Assembly (NCBI RefSeq): GCF_009469695.1
Contig: NZ_SSSR01000001.1
Coordinates: 248,001-312,000, forward strand
Origin: Propionivibrio limicola
GTDB taxonomy: Bacteria > Pseudomonadota > Gammaproteobacteria > Burkholderiales > Rhodocyclaceae
DNA length: 64,000 nucleotides
Reading direction: 5' to 3'
Shown here piece after piece: positions 26,547-36,562 of this stretch. Below the pieces are notes generated by a model. The model was not told the DNA's origin. It was given only the letters and a program-made list of their open reading frames with translations, and searched no databases. A program made the position numbers and the translations under genes. The first letter of the stretch is position 1; each line of letters opens with the position of its first letter.

Positions 26547-27668
26547 GTGAGAATAAGCAGTTCAGCGTTGCAGTTGGAAGCCAGCCATTCGTCGTTCCAA
26601 CGACATGAAGTCAGCGAATCGCTGCGCGCCTGGGTTGGCAATGCCCGCCCCCGGGAGGCTGGCAACGCCACAAACGGCCGCAATGATGCGCAAACAGAAA
26701 AACTCTCCGCCATTGCGGCGCTCAGTTCGACACTCGCCACCAACCCTCTGAATACCGACACCGTCGATATTTCCGATGCAGCACAAGCGGCCGAAAGCAA
26801 TCAAGCCAACGCCATCGAGGAAGGCTTCGAGGCCGCCGAGAACGACCCGATCGTGAGACTCATCCGGGCCATGATCGCCGTGCTCACCGGCGAAGAGCCG
26901 CGCGTCTTCAGTGCCAGCGAGCGACAAGGCGACAACGAAACCTACGCCCCGGCACGCGGCGCAAATCCTCCGGCCAGCAACACGCCGAGCGCCGGTTATG
27001 GCATCGAATACGACCGCCACGAGAGCTACACCGAGAGCGAAAGCACGCAATTTGCCGCCGCCGGTATCGTCCGCACCGAAGATGGCCAGGAAATCCGCTT
27101 TGCCATGTCGTTATCGATGTCGCGCGTCTACCACGAAGAATCGAACATCAGCCTGCGGCTTGGCGATGCCCGGCAGACCAAAGACCCGCTGGTGATCAAT
27201 TTCAACGGCAACGCCGCCCAGCTGACCGACCAGCGCTTTTCCTTCGATCTGAATGCGGATGGTCAGACCGCCGAACAAATCAATTTCGTGACGCAGGGGA
27301 GCGGCTTCCTCGCCTTCGACCGCAATGGCGACGGCGCAATCACGAGCGGCGCCGAACTGTTCGGCGCGCTGACCGGCGATGGTTTTGCCGAACTGGCCCG
27401 GCTCGACGCCGACAGCAACGGCTGGATCGATGAAAACGATGCCGCGTTCGAAAAACTCGCCGTCTGGACGAAGGATGGCGACGGCAACGACCGGCTCGCG
27501 GCGATGAAGGAAGCCAACGTCGGTGCGATCAGTCTGGAGCGCGTTGCGACGCCGTTCGACATCAAGGACAGCGGCAACGGTCTACAGGGCCATGTCCGGA
27601 CAACGGGGATTTATTTGCAGGAAAGCGGCGCGGCCGGAACCGTCCAGCAGGTCGACCTCACCGTTTGA
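26547..27668 (+). CDS. Hypothetical protein with EF-hand-like calcium loops
   Basis: 373 residues of unknown function, starting at a GTG with an ideal AGGAGG site six bases upstream. The N-terminal 170 residues are low-complexity and polar, rich in Ala, Glu, Ser and Asn. The middle forms a beta-rich region (IRFAMSLSMSRVYHEESNIS). The C-terminal half has Asp/Gly loops like calcium sites: DRNGDGAITSGAE near 255, DADSNGWIDENDAAF near 283, and KDGDGNDRL near 305. No signal peptide is seen, so it could be cytoplasmic or exported by a non-Sec route. It converges on the kinase gene with a 9-bp gap. Confidence 0.7.
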   Translation: MRISSSALQLEASHSSFQRHEVSESLRAWVGNARPREAGNATNGRNDAQTEKLSAIAALSSTLATNPLNTDTVDISDAAQAAESNQANAIEEGFEAAENDPIVRLIRAMIAVLTGEEPRVFSASERQGDNETYAPARGANPPASNTPSAGYGIEYDRHESYTESESTQFAAAGIVRTEDGQEIRFAMSLSMSRVYHEESNISLRLGDARQTKDPLVINFNGNAAQLTDQRFSFDLNADGQTAEQINFVTQGSGFLAFDRNGDGAITSGAELFGALTGDGFAELARLDADSNGWIDENDAAFEKLAVWTKDGDGNDRLAAMKEANVGAISLERVATPFDIKDSGNGLQGHVRTTGIYLQESGAAGTVQQVDLTV

Positions 27669-27677
27669 GCCAGACGT

Positions 27678-29015
27678 TCAGGGCGGCGCCAGCTCGAGCA
27701 CCGTGCCGGTGCCCCGCCCCTGAACGGCCGGCGGTCCCAGTTTTGCCAATGCCTGGTTGGCTCCGCGCAACCGTTCAAGCATCCTGATCATCAGCGTTTT
27801 GCGGAAACGCTCCTGCACCTCGTCCGAACTCAATTCCAGCGCCGCGCTGTTGATTTCGAGGAACCGGGTCGGTTCGAGCGTCACCACCGTCGCCATCCGC
27901 GTCGTCTCGGTCGGATGGAGGAAGGTCATTTCCCCGACCACCTCGCCGGAACCGAGCCGGCACAGCGAACGCCCATCGATCGACACTTCGACGAAACCCT
28001 TCACGATCACGCCGAAAATCCGGTTCTTGTCGCCCTCGCGAATCAGCGCCACTTTCTCGGAAAACTCGCGCCAGACGCTGATGCGCAGCACCTCCCACAA
28101 CTCGATGTCCTCGAAATCGCGAAAGAACGGCAATTGGCGCAGGATCTCGAAGTGCGACGTGTCCTGCGCGGCGGCATTCTCGTCGTACATCTGATAACGA
28201 ACCGTCGACAGATCCTTGGCGAACGCGGCCCCGTTGCGGTAACGGTTGTAGAGATCCTTTTCGAGCGCCTTCTTCAGAATCGGCTCAAGCCCGGCCGGCA
28301 GGTTCGGATTGAGCGCACACACCGACGGCGCATCCATATTGACGATCTTATAGACCAACGCCCCCTGATTCTGCGCCCGGAACGGCAAGCGTCCCGTCAG
28401 CAACTGGAACAACAGCACGCCGAGCGAATACAGGTCGGTTTTCTGGTTGAGCGGGTAATCCTTGATCTGCTCCGGCGACATGTAGGCCGGCGAGCCGACG
28501 CCCATGACGAACGTCGAATCGACATGCGCGTTTTTGTGCAGGTTGAGCGCCAGACCGAAATCGGTGATTTTCGGGTTGTCATCGGCGTCGATCAGGATGT
28601 TCGCCGGCTTGATGTCGCGATGCACGACACCTTGCCGGAACGCATGATCGAGCGCCAGGCAGCACTTGAAGATGATTCCGATGACGCGGTGCATCGGCAG
28701 GAGCTTGTTGATGGCGCAAAACTGCTCCAGTGAAGTGCCATCCACATACTCCATCACGATGTACGCCTGATCGTCCTCGACCGCCGCGTCGTAGATTTTG
28801 ACGATGTTCGGATGATCGAGACGGCGGCCAACCGAGCTTTCGGTCTGGAAAAGTTTGCGCAAGCGGCGAGAAACAGCGGCGTTCTCTCCGCCAAAACGGA
28901 TCAGCTTGACCGCTACCTCACGCTGCGAATCGGGATCCTGCGCAAGATAGACGGTCGCCGTCGCCCCTTTGCCGAGGGGACGGATGATTTTGTACTTTCC
29001 GATTCTTTCCGCCAT
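27678..29015 (-). CDS. Serine/threonine protein kinase fused to a cyclic-nucleotide-binding domain
   Basis: 445 residues. The N-terminal Hanks-type kinase domain (about 1-275) has the glycine loop LGKGATATVYLA, Lys37 in VAVKLIR, Glu59/60 in the C helix, HRDIKPANI (132-140), DFG (152-154) and a SPEQ motif, so it should be active. No membrane segment is present. Residues about 295-415 form a CAP/cNMP-binding domain (LPFFRDFEDIELWEVL through GEVVGEMTFLHPTETTRMATVV); the phosphate-binding arginine is kept, but the usual FGE is VGE. This suggests a soluble kinase gated by a cyclic nucleotide. Ligand and substrates are unknown. Confidence 0.88.
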   Translation of the reverse strand: MAERIGKYKIIRPLGKGATATVYLAQDPDSQREVAVKLIRFGGENAAVSRRLRKLFQTESSVGRRLDHPNIVKIYDAAVEDDQAYIVMEYVDGTSLEQFCAINKLLPMHRVIGIIFKCCLALDHAFRQGVVHRDIKPANILIDADDNPKITDFGLALNLHKNAHVDSTFVMGVGSPAYMSPEQIKDYPLNQKTDLYSLGVLLFQLLTGRLPFRAQNQGALVYKIVNMDAPSVCALNPNLPAGLEPILKKALEKDLYNRYRNGAAFAKDLSTVRYQMYDENAAAQDTSHFEILRQLPFFRDFEDIELWEVLRISVWREFSEKVALIREGDKNRIFGVIVKGFVEVSIDGRSLCRLGSGEVVGEMTFLHPTETTRMATVVTLEPTRFLEINSAALELSSDEVQERFRKTLMIRMLERLRGANQALAKLGPPAVQGRGTGTVLELAPP

Positions 29016-29104
29016 CGTCTAACGATTCTTCATCTCGCTCCAGGAGCGCAAATCGTAGCAGTTTGGCACAGCGCCACAAGACCGCGAAAAAAGCCACCCC
29101 ACCT

Positions 29105-29130
29105 CTTGAAACCGGACCAAACGCCCCAAC
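29105..29130 (+). promoter_or_regulatory. Sigma32 heat-shock promoter of grpE
   Basis: CTTGAAA (29105-29111), a 12-bp spacer and CCCCAAC (29124-29130) closely match the sigma32 consensus, 34 bp before the grpE start. Confidence 0.8.
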
Positions 29131-29163
29131 ATCGCTTTTCGTTAATCCGGGAGACATCCAACC

Positions 29164-29706
29164 ATGCAAGCGCTAGACAAAGATACAACGCCTGAAGAAA
29201 ACCAGAATCCGGCGGACGCCACGCCGGGTGCGAACGTGGAAACGACACCGAATCTTGAAGAAATGATTCGCCTCGCCGAACAGAAGGCGGAAGAGCACCA
29301 CGACGCCTGGTTGCGCGCCAAGGCCGAGAGCGAAAACGTCCGCCGCCGCGCCCAGGACGACATCGCCAAGGCCTCCAAATTCGCCATCGAACGCTTCGCC
29401 GGCGAACTGCTCGCCGTCAAGGACAGCCTCGAAGCCGGTCTGGCCACGGAAAACCCGAGCGTCGAAAGTCTCAAGTCCGGTACCGAACTGACGCTCAAGC
29501 AACTCGTCGCCGCCTTCGAAAAATCCGGCCTCAAGGAAGTCAATCCGGTCGGCGAGAAGTTCGACCCCAATTTCCATCAGGCGATCAGCATGATCGAGGC
29601 CGAGCAGGAGCCGAACACCGTCGTTTCCGTGCTGCAAAAGGGCTACCTGATCGCCGACCGCGTGCTGCGTCCGGCGCTGGTCGTCGTCGCCAAGGCCAAG
29701 GCTTGA
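29164..29706 (+). CDS. grpE: Nucleotide exchange factor GrpE
   Basis: Promotes ADP release from DnaK. 180 residues: a disordered acidic N-terminus, a long dimerisation helix ([20 protein letters not shown], then [20 protein letters not shown]) and the C-terminal beta domain ([39 protein letters not shown]). First gene of grpE-dnaK-dnaJ, with a sigma32 promoter upstream. Its stop codon is embedded in the second sigma32 promoter, which serves dnaK. Confidence 0.95.
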   Translation: MQALDKDTTPEENQNPADATPGANVETTPNLEEMIRLAEQKAEEHHDAWLRAKAESENVRRRAQDDIAKASKFAIERFAGELLAVKDSLEAGLATENPSVESLKSGTELTLKQLVAAFEKSGLKEVNPVGEKFDPNFHQAISMIEAEQEPNTVVSVLQKGYLIADRVLRPALVVVAKAKA

Positions 29707-29729
29707 AATTAATCCACGCAGCCCCACTT
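29702..29729 (+). promoter_or_regulatory. Second sigma32 promoter, directly ahead of dnaK
   Basis: CTTGAAA (29702-29708), a 13-bp spacer and CCCCACTT (29722-29729) match sigma32. The -35 contains the grpE stop codon TGA, so dnaK can be induced apart from grpE. Confidence 0.8.
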
Positions 29730-29783
29730 AGGGCGTAACCCGACATTCCTCGGTATTCACGAATTATCAAAAAGGACTCAGAC

Positions 29784-31724
<1,941 letters not shown>

Positions 31725-31741
31725 GGCGTAAAGAGTAATCG

Positions 31742-31770
31742 GGAGTGAGGAGCCATCCTCACTCCTTTTT
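31742..31770 (+). terminator. Rho-independent terminator between dnaK and dnaJ
   Basis: Perfect 10-bp stem GGAGTGAGGA/TCCTCACTCC with loop GCCA, followed by five T residues. Confidence 0.9.
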
Positions 31771-31815
31771 CCGTACACTTCCGACTCTTTACCCCCATCT
31801 CCCTACGGTTTTCCC

Positions 31816-32955
31816 ATGTCCAAACGCGACTTTTACGACATTCTCGGCGTCAACCGCGACGCTTCCGACGAAGAAATCAAGAAGGCCTACCGCAAGCTGG
31901 CCATGAAGTATCACCCGGACCGCAATCCGGACAACCCGAAGGCCGAAGAGCACTTCAAGGAAGCCAAGGAAGCCTACGAAATCCTCTCCGACGGGCAGAA
32001 ACGCGCCGCCTACGACCAGTACGGTCACGCCGGCGTCGATCCGCAGGCCGGCATGGGCGGAGGTTTTGGCGGGTTTGGCGGCGGCGCGGGCGGCTTTTCC
32101 GATGCGTTTGGCGGAATTTTCGACGAAATTTTTGGCGGTGGCGGCGGTGCCCGGGGCGGCCGATCCAACGTCTATCGCGGCGCGGATCTGCGCTACAACC
32201 TTGAGATCACGCTCGAACAGGCCGCCTTCGGGACCGAGACGAAGATCCGCATTCCGACCATGGAGGTCTGCGATTCCTGCAAAGGCAGCGGCGCCAAGGC
32301 CGGCACGCAGCCGAAAACCTGCCCGACCTGCCAAGGCAGCGGCCAGGTACGTATCCAGCAGGGCTTCTTCTCGATCCAGCAAGCCTGCCCGAAATGCCAC
32401 GGCACCGGTAAGTTCATCGCCGAACCGTGCGGCAGCTGTCACGGCGCTGGCCGCATCAAACAGCACAAGACGCTGGCGGTCAAAATTCCGGCCGGCGTCG
32501 ACGAGGGCGATCGCATCCGGCTCTCGGGCGAAGGCGAACACGGCATCAACGGGGGCCCCGCCGGCGATCTGTACGTGCAGATTCACCTCAAGGCGCACAG
32601 CGTCTTCGAGCGCGAACAGAACGACCTGCACTGCGAAATGCCGATCAGCTTCGCCACCGCCGCACTGGGCGGCGAGATCGAGATTCCGACGCTCGACGGC
32701 GCCGCCAAGCTCAAGATTCCCGCCGAAACGCAGTCGGGAAAAATCTTCCGCCTGCGCGGCAAGGGCATCAAGGGCGTGCGCAGCCACGCGCCGGGCGACC
32801 TGCTTTGCCACGTCGTCGTCGAAACCCCCGTCAATCTCACCGAGCGCCAGAAAGAACTGCTGCGCGAACTCGAAGATTCCAGCAGCGATTCTGCCCTCCA
32901 CAACCCGCGGGCCAAATCGTGGATGGACAAGGTGAAGGAGTTTTTTGCCGGCTGA
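31816..32955 (+). CDS. dnaJ: Chaperone protein DnaJ
   Basis: Hsp40 co-chaperone that stimulates the DnaK ATPase. 379 residues, type I. The J domain has HPD at 33-35. A Gly/Phe-rich linker follows (about 76-115). Four CxxCxGxG zinc repeats are present: [24 protein letters not shown] and CGSCHGAG. The C-terminal substrate-binding domains are complete. A CCCCATCT sequence 15-20 bp upstream resembles a sigma32 -10, but no good -35 is seen. The dnaK terminator precedes it, so its level may depend on read-through. Confidence 0.97.
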   Translation: MSKRDFYDILGVNRDASDEEIKKAYRKLAMKYHPDRNPDNPKAEEHFKEAKEAYEILSDGQKRAAYDQYGHAGVDPQAGMGGGFGGFGGGAGGFSDAFGGIFDEIFGGGGGARGGRSNVYRGADLRYNLEITLEQAAFGTETKIRIPTMEVCDSCKGSGAKAGTQPKTCPTCQGSGQVRIQQGFFSIQQACPKCHGTGKFIAEPCGSCHGAGRIKQHKTLAVKIPAGVDEGDRIRLSGEGEHGINGGPAGDLYVQIHLKAHSVFEREQNDLHCEMPISFATAALGGEIEIPTLDGAAKLKIPAETQSGKIFRLRGKGIKGVRSHAPGDLLCHVVVETPVNLTERQKELLRELEDSSSDSALHNPRAKSWMDKVKEFFAG

Positions 32956-33001
32956 GCAAAAGAACGGGGCTTCTCCCCAAAAAAATCTGCAAAATCAAAG
33001 C

Positions 33002-33025
33002 AAAGGCCTCCTCGGAGGCCTTTTT
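33002..33025 (+). terminator. Rho-independent terminator after dnaJ
   Basis: AAAGGCCTCC/GGAGGCCTTT stem with a TC turn, ending in five T residues. Confidence 0.9.
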
Positions 33026-33126
33026 CATTACCCGCTGTTCCCTACCCAGACATCCGCCTCTTCCGAAAGCAATCCCGGAAGCATTTTGTAAAACTGCTTA
33101 AGGTTTTTCTGCCCCGACCGTAAATG

Positions 33127-33155
33127 TTGACAACCTGACTCTGTTTTGTTAGGTT
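33127..33155 (+). promoter_or_regulatory. Possible sigma70 promoter upstream of the riboswitch
   Basis: A perfect -35 TTGACA (33127-33132) with a 17-bp spacer to a weak -10 TAGGTT (33150-33155). Transcription from here would include the riboswitch at 33229-33313. Between the two lies a 9-bp hairpin (33200-33223). Confidence 0.35.
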
Positions 33156-33228
33156 GCGCACGTTGCTTAATTTTTAGGCAACTTGATTCGAAAAAAACCA
33201 GCGTCGGCCGTTGTGCCGATGCTGCTTG

Positions 33229-33313
33229 AAAAGGGCAAACCCGTCGAAAGGCGGGGACGCAAAATCACCGGTCTAAAGGGTTGAGTCACACTCAATGACA
33301 GCGGGATTGCCAG
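33229..33313 (+). ncRNA. Cyclic-di-GMP-I (GEMM) riboswitch aptamer
   Basis: The conserved GEMM-I core is present in order. AAGGGCAAACC comes first, then a stem capped by a GAAA tetraloop (CGTC-GAAA-GGCG). GGGACGCAAA, the CACCGGTCTAAA block, a second hairpin TTGAGT/ACTCAA, and AGCGGGATTGCC follow. This aligns motif by motif with the Vibrio cholerae Vc2 aptamer. The G that pairs with the ligand in Vc2 (second G of AGGGC) is kept, pointing to c-di-GMP rather than the cGAMP-type variant. The nearest downstream gene on the strand is the subtilase at 33734, about 420 nt away. Confidence 0.85.
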
Positions 33314-33680
33314 GCAGTGTTACCGCTCCTTCCCTTGTGGAAAGAGCACTATTTGCTGCATGCGATTTCGCGCTCATCCCCCGCGGCCATTGAACGACGG
33401 GCAGACAGATGAACGGATCGCAAGGTAACACCACCCACTCCCCCACGCCTCCAGCAGCAACGCAAGCCATTTGGCACGAACCTGTCCGGCGCCCGCCGTC
33501 ACAACGGCGGCTGAAAATCAATTCGTCGCCCCTTGGCGACAACGCAAGCGACTGATTTTTGGTCAGTTTTCAGAAACAGACACCAACCGAGTCGCTTTCC
33601 CCCGACAACCACGCGCGGGAATTCCGCCTGAAATTTTAGAAATTAGCCTAACCAATTGTTACATATAGGAATTTTATATT
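33314..33680 (+). other. Long non-coding stretch between the riboswitch and the subtilase promoter
   Basis: No convincing gene. It holds two segments with perfect 8-base complementarity, GTGTTACC (33317-33324) and GGTAACAC (33424-33431). It also holds a CCGCCGT/ACGGCGG hairpin near 33490 and a short ACTGA/TCAGT hairpin before a T-run near 33555. These may form the riboswitch expression platform or a processed leader. A 47-codon frame from ATG 33409 lacks a ribosome-binding site. Confidence 0.4.
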
Positions 33681-33696
33681 TGGCATTGGTTTTGCT
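33681..33696 (+). promoter_or_regulatory. Sigma54-type promoter of the subtilase gene
   Basis: TGGCATTGGTTTTGCT has the -24 GG (33682-33683) and -12 GC (33694-33695) exactly 10 bp apart, close to the consensus TGGCAC-N5-TTGCW. The predicted start of transcription would leave a leader of about 27 nt, with an AAGGAAG ribosome-binding site before the ATG at 33734. Confidence 0.7.
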
Positions 33697-33733
33697 TTTG
33701 GCAGCAAAACTTTATCGCAAAGGAAGATGATCC

Positions 33734-35539
33734 ATGTTTGACAAATCCAGCCCCTCCGCCAATTCCTCAGTATCGACCGCGTCCGTTCTTGATGCTTCCC
33801 GCCGACACATCCCTGCGGCGCTGGCTTTGACTTTCATGCTGGGCGCAGGCGCGATCCCGGCGGCAGCGCAAACAACCGCACCAACAGAAAAATGGGTTCC
33901 CGGCCGCCTGCTGGTACAGCCACGCGCCGGCCTCTCGGATGCCGAGTTCGACAAGATCCTAAAGCCGCACGGCGGCAAGCAGGTTGGAAAGATCGACAAG
34001 ATCAATGTGCGCATCGTGCAATTGCCGGCGAACGCTTCGGAGAAAGCTATCGCTGCTCTCCTCAAACATAACAAACACATCAAGTTCGCCGAGCGCGACA
34101 TGCTCGTCAAGGCCGAGGGCACGGCAAACGACCCCTATTTCGGCAGCGCGTGGCATCTCCCGAAAATCAACGCCCCAGTAGCGTGGGACAGCAGCCAAGG
34201 TTCAAACGTCACGATTGCGATCCTTGATTCCGGGGTCGACCCATCACACCCCGACTTGGCAGGAAAACTCGTGGCCGGCTGGAATTTCTTTGACAACAAT
34301 TCCAACACGTCCGACGTGTACGGGCACGGCACCAAGGTCGCCGGCGCCGCAGCGGCAGCGACGAACAACTCTACTGGCGTCGCCGCAGTTGCCACCGGCG
34401 CGTCGATCATGCCGGTTCGAGTTGCCGGAACAGACGGTTATGGCTCATGGAGCGCGATTGCGAGTGGTCTGACATGGGCCGCTGATCACGGCGCCCGCGT
34501 CGCCAACCTGAGCTTTTACGGAGTAGAGACAAGTTCCTCTGCCGTAAGCGCTGCGCAATACATGAAGAGCAAGGGCGGGCTCGTAGTGACGTCTGCTGGC
34601 AACTACGGGACCGAGGCGACAATTGCCCCGAGCGACTCGATGATCACCGTATCGGCCACCGATACGGCAGATGTCAAGACAAGTTGGTCCAGCTATGGAA
34701 GCTTCGTTGACGTGGCCGCCCCCGGCGCCGGCATCTGGAGTACCGTCAATGGCGGCAGCTATGCCGCCGTTTCCGGAACCTCGTTCGCCAGCCCGGTCAC
34801 TGCCGGTGTAGTGGCCCTGATGATGGCCGCCAATCCAGGTCTCGCTGCCGCCGAAGTTCAGAAGCGGCTGTATGCCAGCGCGCTTGATCTGGGCACGTCC
34901 GGCTTCGACAAATACTACGGCAACGGGCGCGTCGATGCCGCCGCAGCGGTCCAGGCCGCCAAGGTCGCCGCGTCGGTGGACAGTACTGCGCCGAGCGTCA
35001 GCATCGGATCACCGACGGCCGGCAGCACGGTGAAAGGACTCGTGGCCGTCGATGTCAGCGCAAGCGACAACGTCGGCGTAAGCCGTGTCGATCTATTGGT
35101 AAATGGAACCAAGATTGCCAGCGACACGACCGCACCGTTCGGCTTTAGCTGGGACAGCACGAAGGCAACCGATGGCAGTGCGACGCTTGCAGCCTATGCG
35201 TACGATGCCGCCGGCAACTCCGCATCGCGCAACGTGACGGTCACGGTCGCCAATGCAACTGCTGCGGACAGCCAGGCACCGGTCGCCACGATCAGCAATC
35301 CAGTTGATGGAAGCACAGTAGCCGGCGTCGTGGCCGTCAAGGCAACCGGCACGGACAATGTCGCGGTAACAAGCGTGCGTCTGTTAATTGACGGAAAACA
35401 GGTTGCATCCACCACAGGAACGAGCGTCTCTTACAACTGGAACACGAAGAAAGTCAAAGCAGGGACGCATACCATCGTGGCCGAAGCAGCCGATGCAGCG
35501 GGCAATAAAACGACCAAGAGCATTCAAGTCGTCCGCTGA
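33734..35539 (+). CDS. Secreted S8 serine peptidase (subtilase) with Ig-like C-terminus
   Basis: 601 residues. A signal peptide with an extended N-region is predicted (hydrophobic 28-43, cleavage near AAA-QTT, 45-47). A propeptide-like domain of the fervidolysin type follows (54-125). The peptidase domain has the full triad and oxyanion Asn: Asp165 (AILDSGVDPSHPDL), His198 (YGHGTKVAGA), Asn290 (TSAGNYG) and Ser350 (SGTSFASPV). Two Ig-like repeats make up the C-terminus (about 415-510 and 512-601), each with a DSxAPxxxIxxPxxGSTV opening. There is no PEP-CTERM sequence or other anchor. It has a sigma54-type promoter and lies downstream of a c-di-GMP riboswitch, suggesting regulated release of surface or biofilm material; targets are unknown. 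Confidence 0.9.
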   Translation: MFDKSSPSANSSVSTASVLDASRRHIPAALALTFMLGAGAIPAAAQTTAPTEKWVPGRLLVQPRAGLSDAEFDKILKPHGGKQVGKIDKINVRIVQLPANASEKAIAALLKHNKHIKFAERDMLVKAEGTANDPYFGSAWHLPKINAPVAWDSSQGSNVTIAILDSGVDPSHPDLAGKLVAGWNFFDNNSNTSDVYGHGTKVAGAAAAATNNSTGVAAVATGASIMPVRVAGTDGYGSWSAIASGLTWAADHGARVANLSFYGVETSSSAVSAAQYMKSKGGLVVTSAGNYGTEATIAPSDSMITVSATDTADVKTSWSSYGSFVDVAAPGAGIWSTVNGGSYAAVSGTSFASPVTAGVVALMMAANPGLAAAEVQKRLYASALDLGTSGFDKYYGNGRVDAAAAVQAAKVAASVDSTAPSVSIGSPTAGSTVKGLVAVDVSASDNVGVSRVDLLVNGTKIASDTTAPFGFSWDSTKATDGSATLAAYAYDAAGNSASRNVTVTVANATAADSQAPVATISNPVDGSTVAGVVAVKATGTDNVAVTSVRLLIDGKQVASTTGTSVSYNWNTKKVKAGTHTIVAEAADAAGNKTTKSIQVVR

Positions 35540-35584
35540 AGGTGACTGGCCGGCGTCCTTCCTATGACGCGCAAACCACTGACC

Positions 35585-35617
35585 AAAAAAACCGCCGCAT
35601 TTCGCGGCGGTTTTTTT
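35585..35617. terminator. Bidirectional terminator between the subtilase and PEP-CTERM genes
   Basis: ACCGCCGC/GCGGCGGT stem with loop ATTTC, with an A-run on one side and seven T on the other, so it can act on both converging genes. Confidence 0.9.
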
Positions 35618-35632
35618 GAATCCGGATCAGCC

Positions 35633-36280
35633 TTATACCCGGCGACGGATCCCAAACATCCCGAGCAATCCAAGTCCCAGCAATGCCAGGGAGGCAGGTT
35701 CAGGAATTTCTTGCGGTGGCGGGCCACCATCTTCAACGGTTACGAACAAATCCATATGAGAGATGTCTTTCCGGTTTACACCATCATTACCGTACATCCC
35801 CCACGTGCCACACAGCTCATAAATACCGCAAGCCGGGGACAAAGCTTCATCAACAAGGAAATACACCCACTTCGCATCAGACCCGGTTATCACTCCGTCC
35901 TTAATCGTGATCAGGAAATCGGTATTGGCTAGCGTGTAGCTAGGATCCAGAATATCGATACCCCAATTACCTTCCTTCGTTCCGCCATAGAAGTCGATCT
36001 TGAAGTCTGTTCCAAATGCAAGTGCCGGATTTTGCGCAACATTCTCGTCTTTCGAGACATGGAGATAATCGGCAGTCCCCGGTACAGCAAGATCAACGTT
36101 CGTGCCGTCCGGATTAACACCAATACCCAATCCGCAAGCCGACGCGCCATTCAGATAAGCATCGGGATTGGTTTCAGCAAGATTACAAACAAGAGCACTC
36201 GCCGCCCCGCTACTCAACAAACCAACTGCGGCAAACAGCGCTCCAACCGTGCAAGTCATCTTTTTCTGCAGAGTTTTCAT
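35633..36280 (-). CDS. PEP-CTERM sorting-domain protein
   Basis: 215 residues from the ATG at 36280, which has an AAGGAG site. An N-terminal signal peptide (MTCTVGALFAAVGLLSSGAASA) is followed by a beta-rich region of about 150 residues with five cysteines. The C-terminus is a textbook exosortase signal: IPEPASLALLGLGLLGMFGI, then a basic RRRV tail. Such proteins are processed by exosortase EpsH and are usually linked to exopolysaccharide. The central domain is not recognised. No exosortase or EPS genes are in the window. A sigma54-like promoter lies upstream. Confidence 0.9.
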   Translation of the reverse strand: MKTLQKKMTCTVGALFAAVGLLSSGAASALVCNLAETNPDAYLNGASACGLGIGVNPDGTNVDLAVPGTADYLHVSKDENVAQNPALAFGTDFKIDFYGGTKEGNWGIDILDPSYTLANTDFLITIKDGVITGSDAKWVYFLVDEALSPACGIYELCGTWGMYGNDGVNRKDISHMDLFVTVEDGGPPPQEIPEPASLALLGLGLLGMFGIRRRV

Positions 36281-36350
36281 GACAGCTCCTTCCATCTACT
36301 GCTTGAAAGTACTACTGAGGGGCAATGTTTCTTCCGCCCTGCCTTCGTTG

Positions 36351-36366
36351 AGCATGATTCACGCCA
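36351..36366 (-). promoter_or_regulatory. Sigma54-like promoter of the PEP-CTERM gene
   Basis: On the minus strand TGGCGTGAATCATGCT has GG and GC exactly 10 bp apart and matches TGGCAC-N5-TTGCW at most fixed positions. It lies about 70 bp before the start codon. Sigma54 control of PEP-CTERM genes through PrsK/PrsR is known; applying it here is inference. Confidence 0.5.
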
Positions 36367-36562
36367 CGCATTGCATCATATTGAAAAACATAAGGAATTT
36401 AATTTTCGGAAGAATCAAGTCAGCACTAAGCGTAAAAATTCCCGACAGGTTGCGATCCATTGCCAGGCTCTTCCGCTTAATGTTTCAGAAGGGACTTTTT
36501 CATTTAACCCCCCAATCGCTTGTGCCATACTTTGAACGGGCATCTCTAGCGGGAGACCGACA

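Noticed and set aside
33229-33313. cGAMP-type (GEMM-Ib) riboswitch instead of c-di-GMP
   Set aside because: The ligand-pairing position keeps G as in Vc2, and the rest follows the c-di-GMP class; binding tests could still overturn this.
33409-33552. 47-codon frame starting MNGSQGNTTHSP after the riboswitch
   Set aside because: No ribosome-binding site, Pro/Thr-rich low complexity, no recognisable motif; it could still be a leader peptide but is unsupported.
33471-33668. 65-codon frame upstream of the subtilase
   Set aside because: Non-ATG start without ribosome-binding site and no similarity; spans a GC-rich hairpin region.
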